Assembly (NCBI GenBank): GCA_021769025.1
Contig: JAETTS010000048.1
Span: forward strand, 1 to 11,745
Direction: 5' to 3'
Origin: Enterocloster bolteae
GTDB lineage: Bacteria > Bacillota_A > Clostridia > Lachnospirales > Lachnospiraceae
DNA: 11,745 bases
Numbering within the stretch: the stretch's first letter is position 1; every line of letters starts with the position of its first letter. The notes below the pieces were generated by a model. It worked only from the letters and a program-made list of their open reading frames with translations, was not told the DNA's origin and searched no databases. Positions 1 to 5,441 of this stretch are shown one piece after another. The position numbers and the translations under genes were made by a program.

Positions 1-225
1 TACCCGGCTGATGGTAGCTGTGGAAGCGCCGGTCTTCTCTGCAATCTCCAGATATGTCTTGCCTTCCCTCAGCATCTTAGCCACTTCATATCGCTGGGAC
101 AATGACAGCAACTCATTCACTGTGCATACATCTTCAAAAAAAGAATAGCACTCCTCCGGGCTTTTTAATGTAAGAATAGCGTCAAACAGATGATCCACAG
201 CCTCTGTCTTTATCTTTTTATTCAT
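1..225 (-). CDS. yerC: YerC/YecD-family TrpR-like regulator (3' end cut off by window edge)
   Basis: This is a small DNA-binding protein of the TrpR-like YerC/YecD family; its target is not known from this sequence. The first 75 codons are visible, starting at the ATG complementary to 223-225. An AAAAGGGGAT Shine-Dalgarno stretch lies just upstream. The N-terminal half is helical, with a LSLSQRYEVAKML segment of the kind that precedes the DNA-binding part in Trp-repressor relatives. Residues around 55-75 (TYLEIAEKTGASTATISRV) form a clear helix-turn-helix with the usual A-x-x-T-G-x-S-x-x-T-I-S-R pattern. Family members are about 100 residues long, so roughly 25 residues are missing beyond the left edge. 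It is too short for an automated long-ORF call but well supported by its start, ribosome binding site and helix-turn-helix. Confidence 0.85.
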   Translation of the reverse strand, partial: MNKKIKTEAVDHLFDAILTLKSPEECYSFFEDVCTVNELLSLSQRYEVAKMLREGKTYLEIAEKTGASTATISRV

Positions 226-312
226 GTTTAATCCCCTTTTACTCGTAAATCTCATTATTTTAATATGTACTATACTAACACATTAACTTTGTAAAGTCCA
301 TACCTGTGAACC

Positions 313-1122
313 TTAAGAAAGCATGAATTTTTCTACCACATGTGCAACTCCGTCCTCATCATTGGAACGCGTGATGTAATCTGCTGCCTTCCTGACCGGA
401 AGCACTCCGTTTTCCATGGCCACTCCCAAGCCGGCATATTGTATCATAGATAAGTCATTGTATCCGTCGCCGCAGGCAATCATCTCATGTTTCGAGAGCC
501 CGATTGTAGATAAAAGCCGCTCCAGAGACCGGGCCTTATCAATCCCTTTAGGCAGGATCTCCAGAAAAAATGGGTCAGAACGGTAGACGCTGAAATTCTT
601 CCCCAGGGCCGCCTTCACCTTCGGCTCCACCAATGCCAGATAATCCCCGTCATCAGTCATTAAAAACTTTGGAACGGCAAATGTCACATATTCTTTAAAA
701 TTCTCCACCTGCTGAATCTTTAGATGGTTGACTCTGGATTCCAACTGGGTATAGGGGCATTCCTGATTGCTGGCAATAATCTTGTTGCCCTCGTAGGTTA
801 AGATACTGACCCCATGTTCCACTGCCAGGTCTGCAATGGTTCCATTGGCTCCTATGGGAAGCTGGCGGCTGAACACAGTCTCGCCAGTACTGCAGTTCAT
901 GATGATACCGCCATTGAAAGACAGAATATATCCGCCATACTGTTCCAGACAAAGTTCCCTTGCCAAAGGCATTACCCCGTATGTCGGCCTGCCGGAAGCC
1001 AGAACCACTGTTTTTTCCTGTCTTTGGGCCTCTAACAATGCCTCTCTGGTTCTGGGAGTGATCTCCTTGTTCCGGTTGGTTAATGTTCCATCTAAATCTA
1101 GCACGATCATCTTATAGTTCAT
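313..1122 (-). CDS. Cof-type HAD-superfamily sugar-phosphate phosphatase
   Basis: This is a predicted cytosolic Mg-dependent phosphatase of the Cof/HAD-IIB group, 269 residues, whose members dephosphorylate sugar phosphates or flavin-type phosphates; the substrate here is unknown. HAD motif I is DLDGT (D9, D11), motif II is the Ser of LASGRP, motif III is the Lys of GIDKARS, and motif IV is GDGYNDLSM near the C-terminus. The middle part is the C2-type cap. An in-frame start 11 codons upstream is possible, but the ATG at 1120-1122 has an AAAGGAG site eight bases away and directly precedes the family's usual N-terminus (YKMIVLDLDGT), so I chose it. The gene appears monocistronic, with its own promoter at 1183-1211. 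Confidence 0.93.
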   Translation of the reverse strand: MNYKMIVLDLDGTLTNRNKEITPRTREALLEAQRQEKTVVLASGRPTYGVMPLARELCLEQYGGYILSFNGGIIMNCSTGETVFSRQLPIGANGTIADLAVEHGVSILTYEGNKIIASNQECPYTQLESRVNHLKIQQVENFKEYVTFAVPKFLMTDDGDYLALVEPKVKAALGKNFSVYRSDPFFLEILPKGIDKARSLERLLSTIGLSKHEMIACGDGYNDLSMIQYAGLGVAMENGVLPVRKAADYITRSNDEDGVAHVVEKFMLS

Positions 1123-1182
1123 TTTCTTTGCTCCTTTGGGATAGGTTGGCGGCAAATCAGCGCTGGTATCATCTCTGTCGAG

Positions 1183-1211
1183 ATTATACCATGTCCTCCA
1201 GACATACGCAA
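1183..1211 (-). promoter_or_regulatory. Sigma-A-type promoter of the HAD phosphatase gene
   Basis: Read on the minus strand, TTGCGT (1206-1211) is followed after 17 bases by a perfect TATAAT (1183-1188). This lies about 60 bases upstream of the phosphatase start codon. Confidence 0.7.
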
Positions 1212-1309
1212 CATGTGAGGTTGGGGTAAATTATCTGTTCCTGACAAGCACCTTTATTTTCTCTTCCCAATACTATAAACCATATCGTAAATCATCACAG
1301 GAGCATTAT

Positions 1310-1861
1310 ATGAAAAAAATCATCTCATTTTTTCTCACCGCCGCCTGTCTGGCTACTTCCTTAACCGGATGTCAGGCAGACTCCGGCACGGCAAAGCTGA
1401 CGCCTGTTACATTAAATGAAGTCGCCCACTCCATCTTCTATGCCCCCCAGTATGCAGCCATCGAGCTAGGTTACTTTAAAGAAGAGGGCCTGGACTTAAC
1501 CCTGGTCAATGGAGCTGGCGCTGACAAAGTCATGACCGCACTGGTATCCGGAGATGCCGATATTGGTTTTATGGGTTCCGAGGCCAGTATCTATACTTAC
1601 GCCAACGGTTCCCAGGACTATGCCGTCAACTTCGCCCAGTTAACCCAACGGGCAGGTAATTTCCTGGTAGGTAGGGAGGAGGATCCTGCATTTACATGGG
1701 AGAAGCTGAAAGGGAAAAATGTCCTGGGCGGCAGGGCTGGCGGTATGCCTAACCACGATGGTACATGGGAACACATCAGCGGGATTTATGAGTGGACAAG
1801 CCGGAAAGCCCCGGATTTAAAGGTTTTTAAATATGAGGAAAAGGTTGTTTCCGTCTCATAG
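1310..1861 (+). CDS. NMT1/SsuA-type ABC substrate-binding lipoprotein, N-terminal fragment with element-encoded tail
   Basis: This is the 5' part of a periplasmic-type solute-binding lipoprotein of the NMT1/THI5-like family, which delivers small organic solutes (sulfonates, pyrimidine precursors and similar) to an ABC importer; the ligand is unknown. Residues 1-21 are a lipoprotein signal with lipobox LTGC (C21). The family-typical start of the binding domain follows (ITLNE-like strand, APQYAAIELGYFKEEGL, then GDADIGFMG). The start has a CAGGAG site nine bases upstream. Residues 1-147 are genuine; at GGMP (residues 144-147, the 13-bp repeat) homology to binding proteins stops. The last 36 residues come from the inserted element and end at TAG 1859-1861. 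The missing C-terminal half is at 4797-5360. As it stands the product lacks the second lobe and is probably non-functional. No permease or ATPase gene is adjacent. Confidence 0.88.
   Translation: MKKIISFFLTAACLATSLTGCQADSGTAKLTPVTLNEVAHSIFYAPQYAAIELGYFKEEGLDLTLVNGAGADKVMTALVSGDADIGFMGSEASIYTYANGSQDYAVNFAQLTQRAGNFLVGREEDPAFTWEKLKGKNVLGGRAGGMPNHDGTWEHISGIYEWTSRKAPDLKVFKYEEKVVSVS
1737..1749 (+). repeat. attL core: left copy of 13-bp direct repeat
   Basis: CTGGCGGTATGCC is identical to 4786-4798 and in the same orientation. It encodes the GGMP of the interrupted binding protein and marks the left element boundary. Confidence 0.82.
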
Positions 1862-1892
1862 CACAACTATATTATATCACTCACTAAAATAC

Positions 1893-1924
1893 TGTTGTAA
1901 AATATGCTGTTGAATTTTATAACA
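1893..1924 (+). promoter_or_regulatory. Imperfect inverted repeat, candidate antitoxin operator
   Basis: TGTTGTAAAAT (1893-1903) and ATTTTATAACA (1914-1924) are inverted copies matching at 10 of 11 positions, separated by 10 bases. The right arm overlaps the -35 region of the toxin-antitoxin promoter. Phd/YefM antitoxins usually repress their own operon by binding palindromes at this place. That this repeat is the operator is inferred. Confidence 0.5.
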
Positions 1925-1938
1925 AATCAGGGTATACT
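1910..1938 (+). promoter_or_regulatory. Promoter of the toxin-antitoxin operon
   Basis: TTGAAT (1910-1915), a 17-base spacer and TATACT (1933-1938) form a good sigma-A-type promoter. It lies 25 bases upstream of the antitoxin start codon. Confidence 0.75.
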
Positions 1939-1963
1939 AAGGGCAGGAAAGGAGAATGTGATT

Positions 1964-2224
1964 ATGCCGAATATCAAACCAATCTCTGATTTAAGGAATT
2001 ACAGTGATGTACTCCGTGACGTATCTGTGGGCGCGCCGGTCTTTCTCACCAAAAATGGACGCGGGCGCTATGCAATCATTGACATGCAGGACTATGAAAA
2101 AACACAAGCCACCCTGAAGCTCATGGGCGAGCTTGCAAAAGGGAAAAAATCTGGAGAGGAAAAGGGATGGCTTTCGTCCTCGGATGTGAAAGCACATTTC
2201 CGGGCAAAAGCAAATGAAGGATAA
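1964..2224 (+). CDS. Phd/YefM-family antitoxin
   Basis: This is a predicted antitoxin of 86 residues that would neutralise the toxin encoded directly downstream and repress the operon. The N-terminal part shows the Phd/YefM pattern: IKPISDLRNY, then a segment ending in GAPVFLTKNGRGRYAIIDMQDYE, the beta-hairpin-containing DNA-binding and dimerisation domain. The C-terminal third is charged and Lys/Glu-rich, as expected for the disordered toxin-wrapping tail. The ATG at 1964 has an AAAGGAG site nine bases upstream; the in-frame ATG 20 codons earlier lies inside the promoter and is unlikely. The gene's last 11 bases overlap the toxin start, an arrangement typical of translationally coupled toxin-antitoxin pairs. 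The identification is firm at family level, but no activity is shown. Confidence 0.88.
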   Translation: MPNIKPISDLRNYSDVLRDVSVGAPVFLTKNGRGRYAIIDMQDYEKTQATLKLMGELAKGKKSGEEKGWLSSSDVKAHFRAKANEG

Positions 2225-2552
2225 CATCCACTACTCCCCGGAAGCCCAGAACGACTTGGACGAAATCTGGGAGTATATTACCTTTGAATTATGTAATCCG
2301 CAAGCCGCTGAAAACACCGTATACAAAATCATGGACATTGTTGATGAACTGGAAAATTTTTCAGAAATTGGCGCACCGCTGTCCTCTGTGACAGATATAG
2401 AAAGCGACTACCGATTTCTCACCAGTGGAAATTACATGGTTTTCTACCGTGTGAATGGGCAGGATGTGTACATTGACCGTGTTCTCTACGGCAGACGGGA
2501 TTATCTTCGGATTCTGTTTCCTGATCTGCCGCAGAATGACAACGATGGATAA
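2214..2552 (+). CDS. RelE/ParE-family toxin
   Basis: This is a predicted toxin of 112 residues from the RelE/ParE superfamily. Members either cleave mRNA at the ribosome (RelE) or poison gyrase (ParE), and the sequence does not decide between them. The N-terminus (IHYSPEAQNDLDEIWEYI) and the C-terminal strand pair (YMVFYRVNGQDVYIDRVLYGRRDYLRILF) match the family closely; the terminal R-V-L-Y-G-R-R-D-Y motif is characteristic. The start ATG at 2214 overlaps the antitoxin gene by 11 bases, implying coupled translation. A rho-independent terminator follows 21 bases after the stop codon, so the pair forms its own operon. In this setting it probably stabilises the inserted element by penalising its loss. 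Confidence 0.88.
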   Translation: MKDNIHYSPEAQNDLDEIWEYITFELCNPQAAENTVYKIMDIVDELENFSEIGAPLSSVTDIESDYRFLTSGNYMVFYRVNGQDVYIDRVLYGRRDYLRILFPDLPQNDNDG

Positions 2553-2572
2553 AACAGAATATAGTAACGATG

Positions 2573-2604
2573 GAACCGCTGGCTGACACTGGCGGTTTTT
2601 TTAT
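2573..2604 (+). terminator. Rho-independent terminator after the toxin gene
   Basis: AACCGC and GCGGTT form a six-base-pair stem around a 12-base loop, followed immediately by a run of T. It separates the toxin-antitoxin operon from the downstream recombinase genes. Confidence 0.75.
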
Positions 2605-2648
2605 TGCTCCGGGCCAATCTGGCCCGAAGCGTGGAGAAATCTGTTTTG

Positions 2649-2679
2649 TTGATAGGATAAGCCTGACTTTTCATACAAT
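2649..2679 (+). promoter_or_regulatory. Possible promoter for the small ORF and recombinase
   Basis: TTGATA (2649-2654) and TACAAT (2674-2679) are separated by 19 bases, slightly longer than ideal. A promoter is expected here because a terminator lies just upstream. Transcription would start almost at the proposed ATG 2684, which makes that start codon uncertain. Confidence 0.35.
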
Positions 2680-2683
2680 AGCT

Positions 2684-2887
2684 ATGAAGCAAGAATTTGA
2701 GGTGATTGTCATAGGAAAGCAAAAGGAGGTTTGCTACTTACTTCAAAAAAAGGATTCTGACAGTTCTGAAATCGCAAGGAAAAAAGAAGTTCTTAGCAGA
2801 CGGGGATATCTGGTCGTTACCATTATCGAGGGCAGTCAGGCAATGGAAAATGGATTGCGGGATGTGGTTCGCAACCATTTTCACTGA
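2684..2887 (+). CDS. Small hypothetical protein upstream of the recombinase
   Basis: This is an unrecognised 67-residue protein. It begins with a beta-like stretch (EFEVIVIGKQKEVCYLL), continues with a charged helix (SSEIARKKEVLSRRGY) and ends with a second strand and helix (LVVTIIEGSQAMENGLRDVV). There is no signal peptide, membrane segment or metal-binding motif. The frame is open from 2570, but that ATG lies in the terminator, so the ATG at 2684 is preferred even though it has no clear Shine-Dalgarno site; GTG 2702 is an alternative. The stop is 31 bases before the recombinase start, suggesting co-transcription. In so small an element, a gene placed here could encode a recombination directionality factor or an accessory DNA-binding protein. 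That is speculation from position only. Confidence 0.5.
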   Translation: MKQEFEVIVIGKQKEVCYLLQKKDSDSSEIARKKEVLSRRGYLVVTIIEGSQAMENGLRDVVRNHFH

Positions 2888-2918
2888 CCCTGCCTGCAAG
2901 ATAAGGAGAACGATTTTT

Positions 2919-5360
2919 ATGATGACAGCAATCCATACTCCCACAATGATAGACGGTTATGTCCGCCTCTCCAGAGACGATAACAAGAGAAATTATTCCT
3001 CTATCGAAAACCAGAAACGGATTATCCAGAAATACGCAAAAGAAAACAACATGATTGTACGCCACATCTACGAGGACGACGGCATTTCCGGCTATTCCTT
3101 CAACCGTCCCCAGTTTCAGAACATGATGGCCAATCTCGGCTCCATAGATGTAATCGTGGCCAAAGACCTTTCACGAATCGGACGGCACAATGCGAAGGTA
3201 CTGCTTTTTCTCGAAGAAATGGAAGAACAGGGAAAGCGCGTCATCCTGATTGATGACAATTATGATTCCCTCTACTCTGATGATGATATTATCGGAATCA
3301 AGACATGGGATAATGAACGCCATGTAAAGAACACAAGCCGGAAGGTAAAACGAATCAAGAAAATGGAGCAGGAAAACGGCACTTTAAAATGTGCTCCCCC
3401 ATTCGGTTACACCAGACACCCGCTGAACAAGCAGATGGTTTTAATTGATGAAGAAGCCGCCGCCATCCTGAACCTTGAAAAAGACCTTTATCTGGAAGGG
3501 AACGGCATACGAAAGATTGCCCAAATACTTTCAGACCGGGGCGTTCCCACGCCCACCATGCTGCAAAAGGAACGCTACCAGGCCTTGGGCCTGCCCTATC
3601 ACCGGGAAGTCGCCCATATGTGGAGTTATGGCATGGTAAAGGATACGCTCTTTAACGATTATCATAACGGCGTACTGCGAACCCACAAAAGAGAGAGGAT
3701 GACCATCAACGGCAAAGACAAAAAGATTTCCAAAGATCAGCAATATGTTTTCCCGGATCACCACCCAAAAATATTTGATGACCATACCATGAAGTTGCTC
3801 TTTGAAGTGAAAGACAACCGCCATCACAGCCAGTACCGGGGCCAGAGGAAACACATCAATCTCTTTTCCGGGTGTCTGTACTGCAAAGACTGCGGCATGA
3901 AGCTGACCGCAATCAACCGCCCGAACCGTGGGAAATATTATGTGTGCGGCACCTACAACAAAAAGGGAACGCAGTTTTGTGAACATGCCCATCTGGTGAC
4001 AGAAGAAACCCTGATGGACGCTTTGGTTAAGTATCTCACCCTTTGCTGTGACTCTCTGGCAGACATCATACAGAATTTCGACCTGTCAACTCCCTCAGCT
4101 CCCACTTACTCCGCAGACCACAGCCAGCAAAGACTGGTAAGCGAGCTGGAAAGAATCAAGAAAGAGCTGAAAACACTGATTACCCAAAAGGTGAATGAAC
4201 TGACGATGAATCCGGAGATGGCGGAAATTATCAATGAAACATACGCCTCTCTACAGACAGAAAAAATGGAGCGTATCTCTGCCATCCAAAAAACACTGCA
4301 AGATTTGACGAAGGATCCCCATATCCCCGCTGTGGCAATCAAACCGGGCCTTCAAACCGCACTGGATATTCTGAATGAAGTGTTGAAGCAAAAAAGTCTG
4401 ACCCGGACGGACATTGAGGTTCTGGTAGAAAAAATCATTGTAGACAAAGACGGAAATGTTGACATCTATCTGAAACACGGTCTCGGCAATCTGGCGGCCT
4501 ATGATTTCAAAGCCGACAAGGAAAACCGGAAGCTCACCATGATGATAGAGGCAATCCGGCTTCTTAGAAAGAATGAGACAGGTTTTACCTCTGTAAAATT
4601 CCTGGCGGAGAGCCTGAAAGATATGGGGTATCCCATGCACAAGAAAAAGTTCAGTACCTACATGGAGCACTTGCTGGACCTGGGGCTGGTGGAAAAGACG
4701 GGAATCTACCATTATCCATACAGAATCGTGGCTTCTAAGGAGAAATTGACGTGTGTGGAAAATATGTTCATCATGCTGGGGCAGACTGGCGGTATGCCCC
4801 AGATGGTATTTGAGTATATTTTAAAGAAAAATGGGATTGACCCCAAGACCGATGTCTCCATTGATCAGAGTATCTCCTTTGGCCTGACGGCAGCCGCATT
4901 CACAAGCAGCAATGCCGATTATACCGTAGAGTTTGAACCTTTTGCCACAAGCTTGGAACTGGAGGGAAATGGCTACGTAGTTGCCTCCTTGGGCACAGAC
5001 TCCGGCTATGTTCCCTACACTGCCTACAGTGCAAAAAAAAGCTATCTGGAGGCTAATCCTGAGATCATACAGAAGTTTACCAATGCCATCCAGAAAGGCA
5101 TCGACTATGTAAACTCCCACTCGGCTGAGGAGATCGCCAAAGTTATCCAGCCACAGTTCAAGGAAACGCCTCTGGAGAATATCACCAAAATTGTAGAGAG
5201 GTATAAAGCCCAGGATACCTGGAAGGAAGACACGATTTTTGAGAAAGAAAGTTTTGAACTGCTTCAGAACATACTGGAGGAAGCCGGAGAGCTTCCAAGC
5301 CGTGTTCCGTATGAGGATTTGGTAACCACAGTATTCTCTGAGAAAGCCAAAGGGAACTAA
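2919..5360 (+). CDS. Large serine recombinase fused in frame to the host binding-protein C-terminal half
   Basis: This is a site-specific DNA recombinase (TndX/Ccr-like large serine type), predicted to integrate and excise the surrounding element. The ATG at 2919 has an AAGGAG site. The resolvase-type catalytic domain occupies about residues 11-150, with nucleophile S18 in Y-V-R-L-S and conserved IENQ and AKDLSRIGR motifs. The recombinase domain covers about 150-290, followed by a zinc ribbon (C319, C322, C325, C343, C354) and a coiled-coil-like helical region. A DUF4368-like stretch lies near 494-523, and an extra domain, possibly winged-helix, near 540-610. No stop codon occurs before the right repeat. 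From residue 628 onward the frame encodes 186 residues of the interrupted lipoprotein, giving 813 residues in total. Whether the chimera is active is unknown. Confidence 0.9.
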   Translation: MMTAIHTPTMIDGYVRLSRDDNKRNYSSIENQKRIIQKYAKENNMIVRHIYEDDGISGYSFNRPQFQNMMANLGSIDVIVAKDLSRIGRHNAKVLLFLEEMEEQGKRVILIDDNYDSLYSDDDIIGIKTWDNERHVKNTSRKVKRIKKMEQENGTLKCAPPFGYTRHPLNKQMVLIDEEAAAILNLEKDLYLEGNGIRKIAQILSDRGVPTPTMLQKERYQALGLPYHREVAHMWSYGMVKDTLFNDYHNGVLRTHKRERMTINGKDKKISKDQQYVFPDHHPKIFDDHTMKLLFEVKDNRHHSQYRGQRKHINLFSGCLYCKDCGMKLTAINRPNRGKYYVCGTYNKKGTQFCEHAHLVTEETLMDALVKYLTLCCDSLADIIQNFDLSTPSAPTYSADHSQQRLVSELERIKKELKTLITQKVNELTMNPEMAEIINETYASLQTEKMERISAIQKTLQDLTKDPHIPAVAIKPGLQTALDILNEVLKQKSLTRTDIEVLVEKIIVDKDGNVDIYLKHGLGNLAAYDFKADKENRKLTMMIEAIRLLRKNETGFTSVKFLAESLKDMGYPMHKKKFSTYMEHLLDLGLVEKTGIYHYPYRIVASKEKLTCVENMFIMLGQTGGMPQMVFEYILKKNGIDPKTDVSIDQSISFGLTAAAFTSSNADYTVEFEPFATSLELEGNGYVVASLGTDSGYVPYTAYSAKKSYLEANPEIIQKFTNAIQKGIDYVNSHSAEEIAKVIQPQFKETPLENITKIVERYKAQDTWKEDTIFEKESFELLQNILEEAGELPSRVPYEDLVTTVFSEKAKGN
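4786..4798 (+). repeat. attR core: right copy of 13-bp direct repeat
   Basis: CTGGCGGTATGCC is identical to 1737-1749. It lies in the same codon phase, again encoding GGMP, and marks the right element boundary inside the recombinase reading frame. Confidence 0.82.
4797..5360 (+). pseudogene. Displaced 3' half of the substrate-binding-protein gene
   Basis: The 3' part of the interrupted binding-protein gene encodes the second lobe: QMVFEYILKKNGIDP, then FGLTAAAF, FEPFATSLE, VVASLGTDSGYVPYTAY, then the C-terminal helices. Added to the 147 genuine N-terminal residues it gives 333 residues, the normal length of NMT1-type lipoproteins. No frameshift or internal stop is seen, so the gene looks recently interrupted or maintained by occasional excision. 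In the present arrangement this half has no signal peptide or ribosome binding site and can be made only as the C-terminal extension of the recombinase. It ends 10 bases before a strong terminator. Confidence 0.88.
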
Positions 5361-5370
5361 TCTCTGGAAA

Positions 5371-5416
5371 AAAACTGCTGCAGGCCTAAACACAGCCAAT
5401 GCAGCAGTTTTCTTTT
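5371..5416. terminator. Bidirectional terminator between the binding-protein and carboxypeptidase genes
   Basis: AAAACTGCTGCA (5371-5382) and TGCAGCAGTTTT (5400-5411) pair perfectly over 12 bases around a 17-base loop. T-rich tails lie on both strands, so the hairpin can serve both convergent genes. Confidence 0.85.
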
Positions 5417-5441
5417 TCCACGATTTTATCCTATCCAACCG

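Larger units (their letters stand above)
1737..4798 (+). mobile_element. Small serine-recombinase integrative element with toxin-antitoxin cargo
   Basis: A unit of about 3,049 bp (one repeat copy counted) interrupts the substrate-binding-protein gene. The boundaries were set by protein homology: the binding-protein reading stops at GGMP on the left and resumes at GGMP on the right. Both places contain the identical 13-bp CTGGCGGTATGCC. Contents in order are an antitoxin, a toxin, a terminator, a small unknown ORF and a large serine recombinase, all on the plus strand. There are no conjugation, mobilisation, replication or phage genes, so it can integrate and excise but would need help to move between cells. 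Large serine recombinases typically act at short, non-duplicating core sites, which fits the lack of a transposase-like target duplication or terminal inverted repeats. The exact crossover bases within the 13 bp cannot be determined here. Confidence 0.85.

Noticed and set aside
2588..2600. Third partial copy of the attachment core (ACTGGCGGT) inside the element
   Set aside because: Only nine bases match, and they are explained by the stem of the toxin-operon terminator.
2570..2683. Upstream ATG start for the small ORF before the recombinase
   Set aside because: The ATG at 2570 sits at the base of the toxin-operon terminator and has no ribosome binding site; the ATG at 2684 is more plausible, though unproven.
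2850..2918. Longer recombinase start
   Set aside because: It overlaps the small ORF and has no good ribosome binding site; the ATG at 2919 has AAGGAG upstream and fits the family N-terminus.
4760..4830. Symmetric recombinase-binding arms around the reconstructed attP
   Set aside because: Short inverted matches such as TGTTC/GAACA exist, but they imply different centres of symmetry and are no better than chance.
4821..5438. 205-residue minus-strand open frame
   Set aside because: It is antisense to the binding-protein 3' half and the terminator, with no recognisable protein features.
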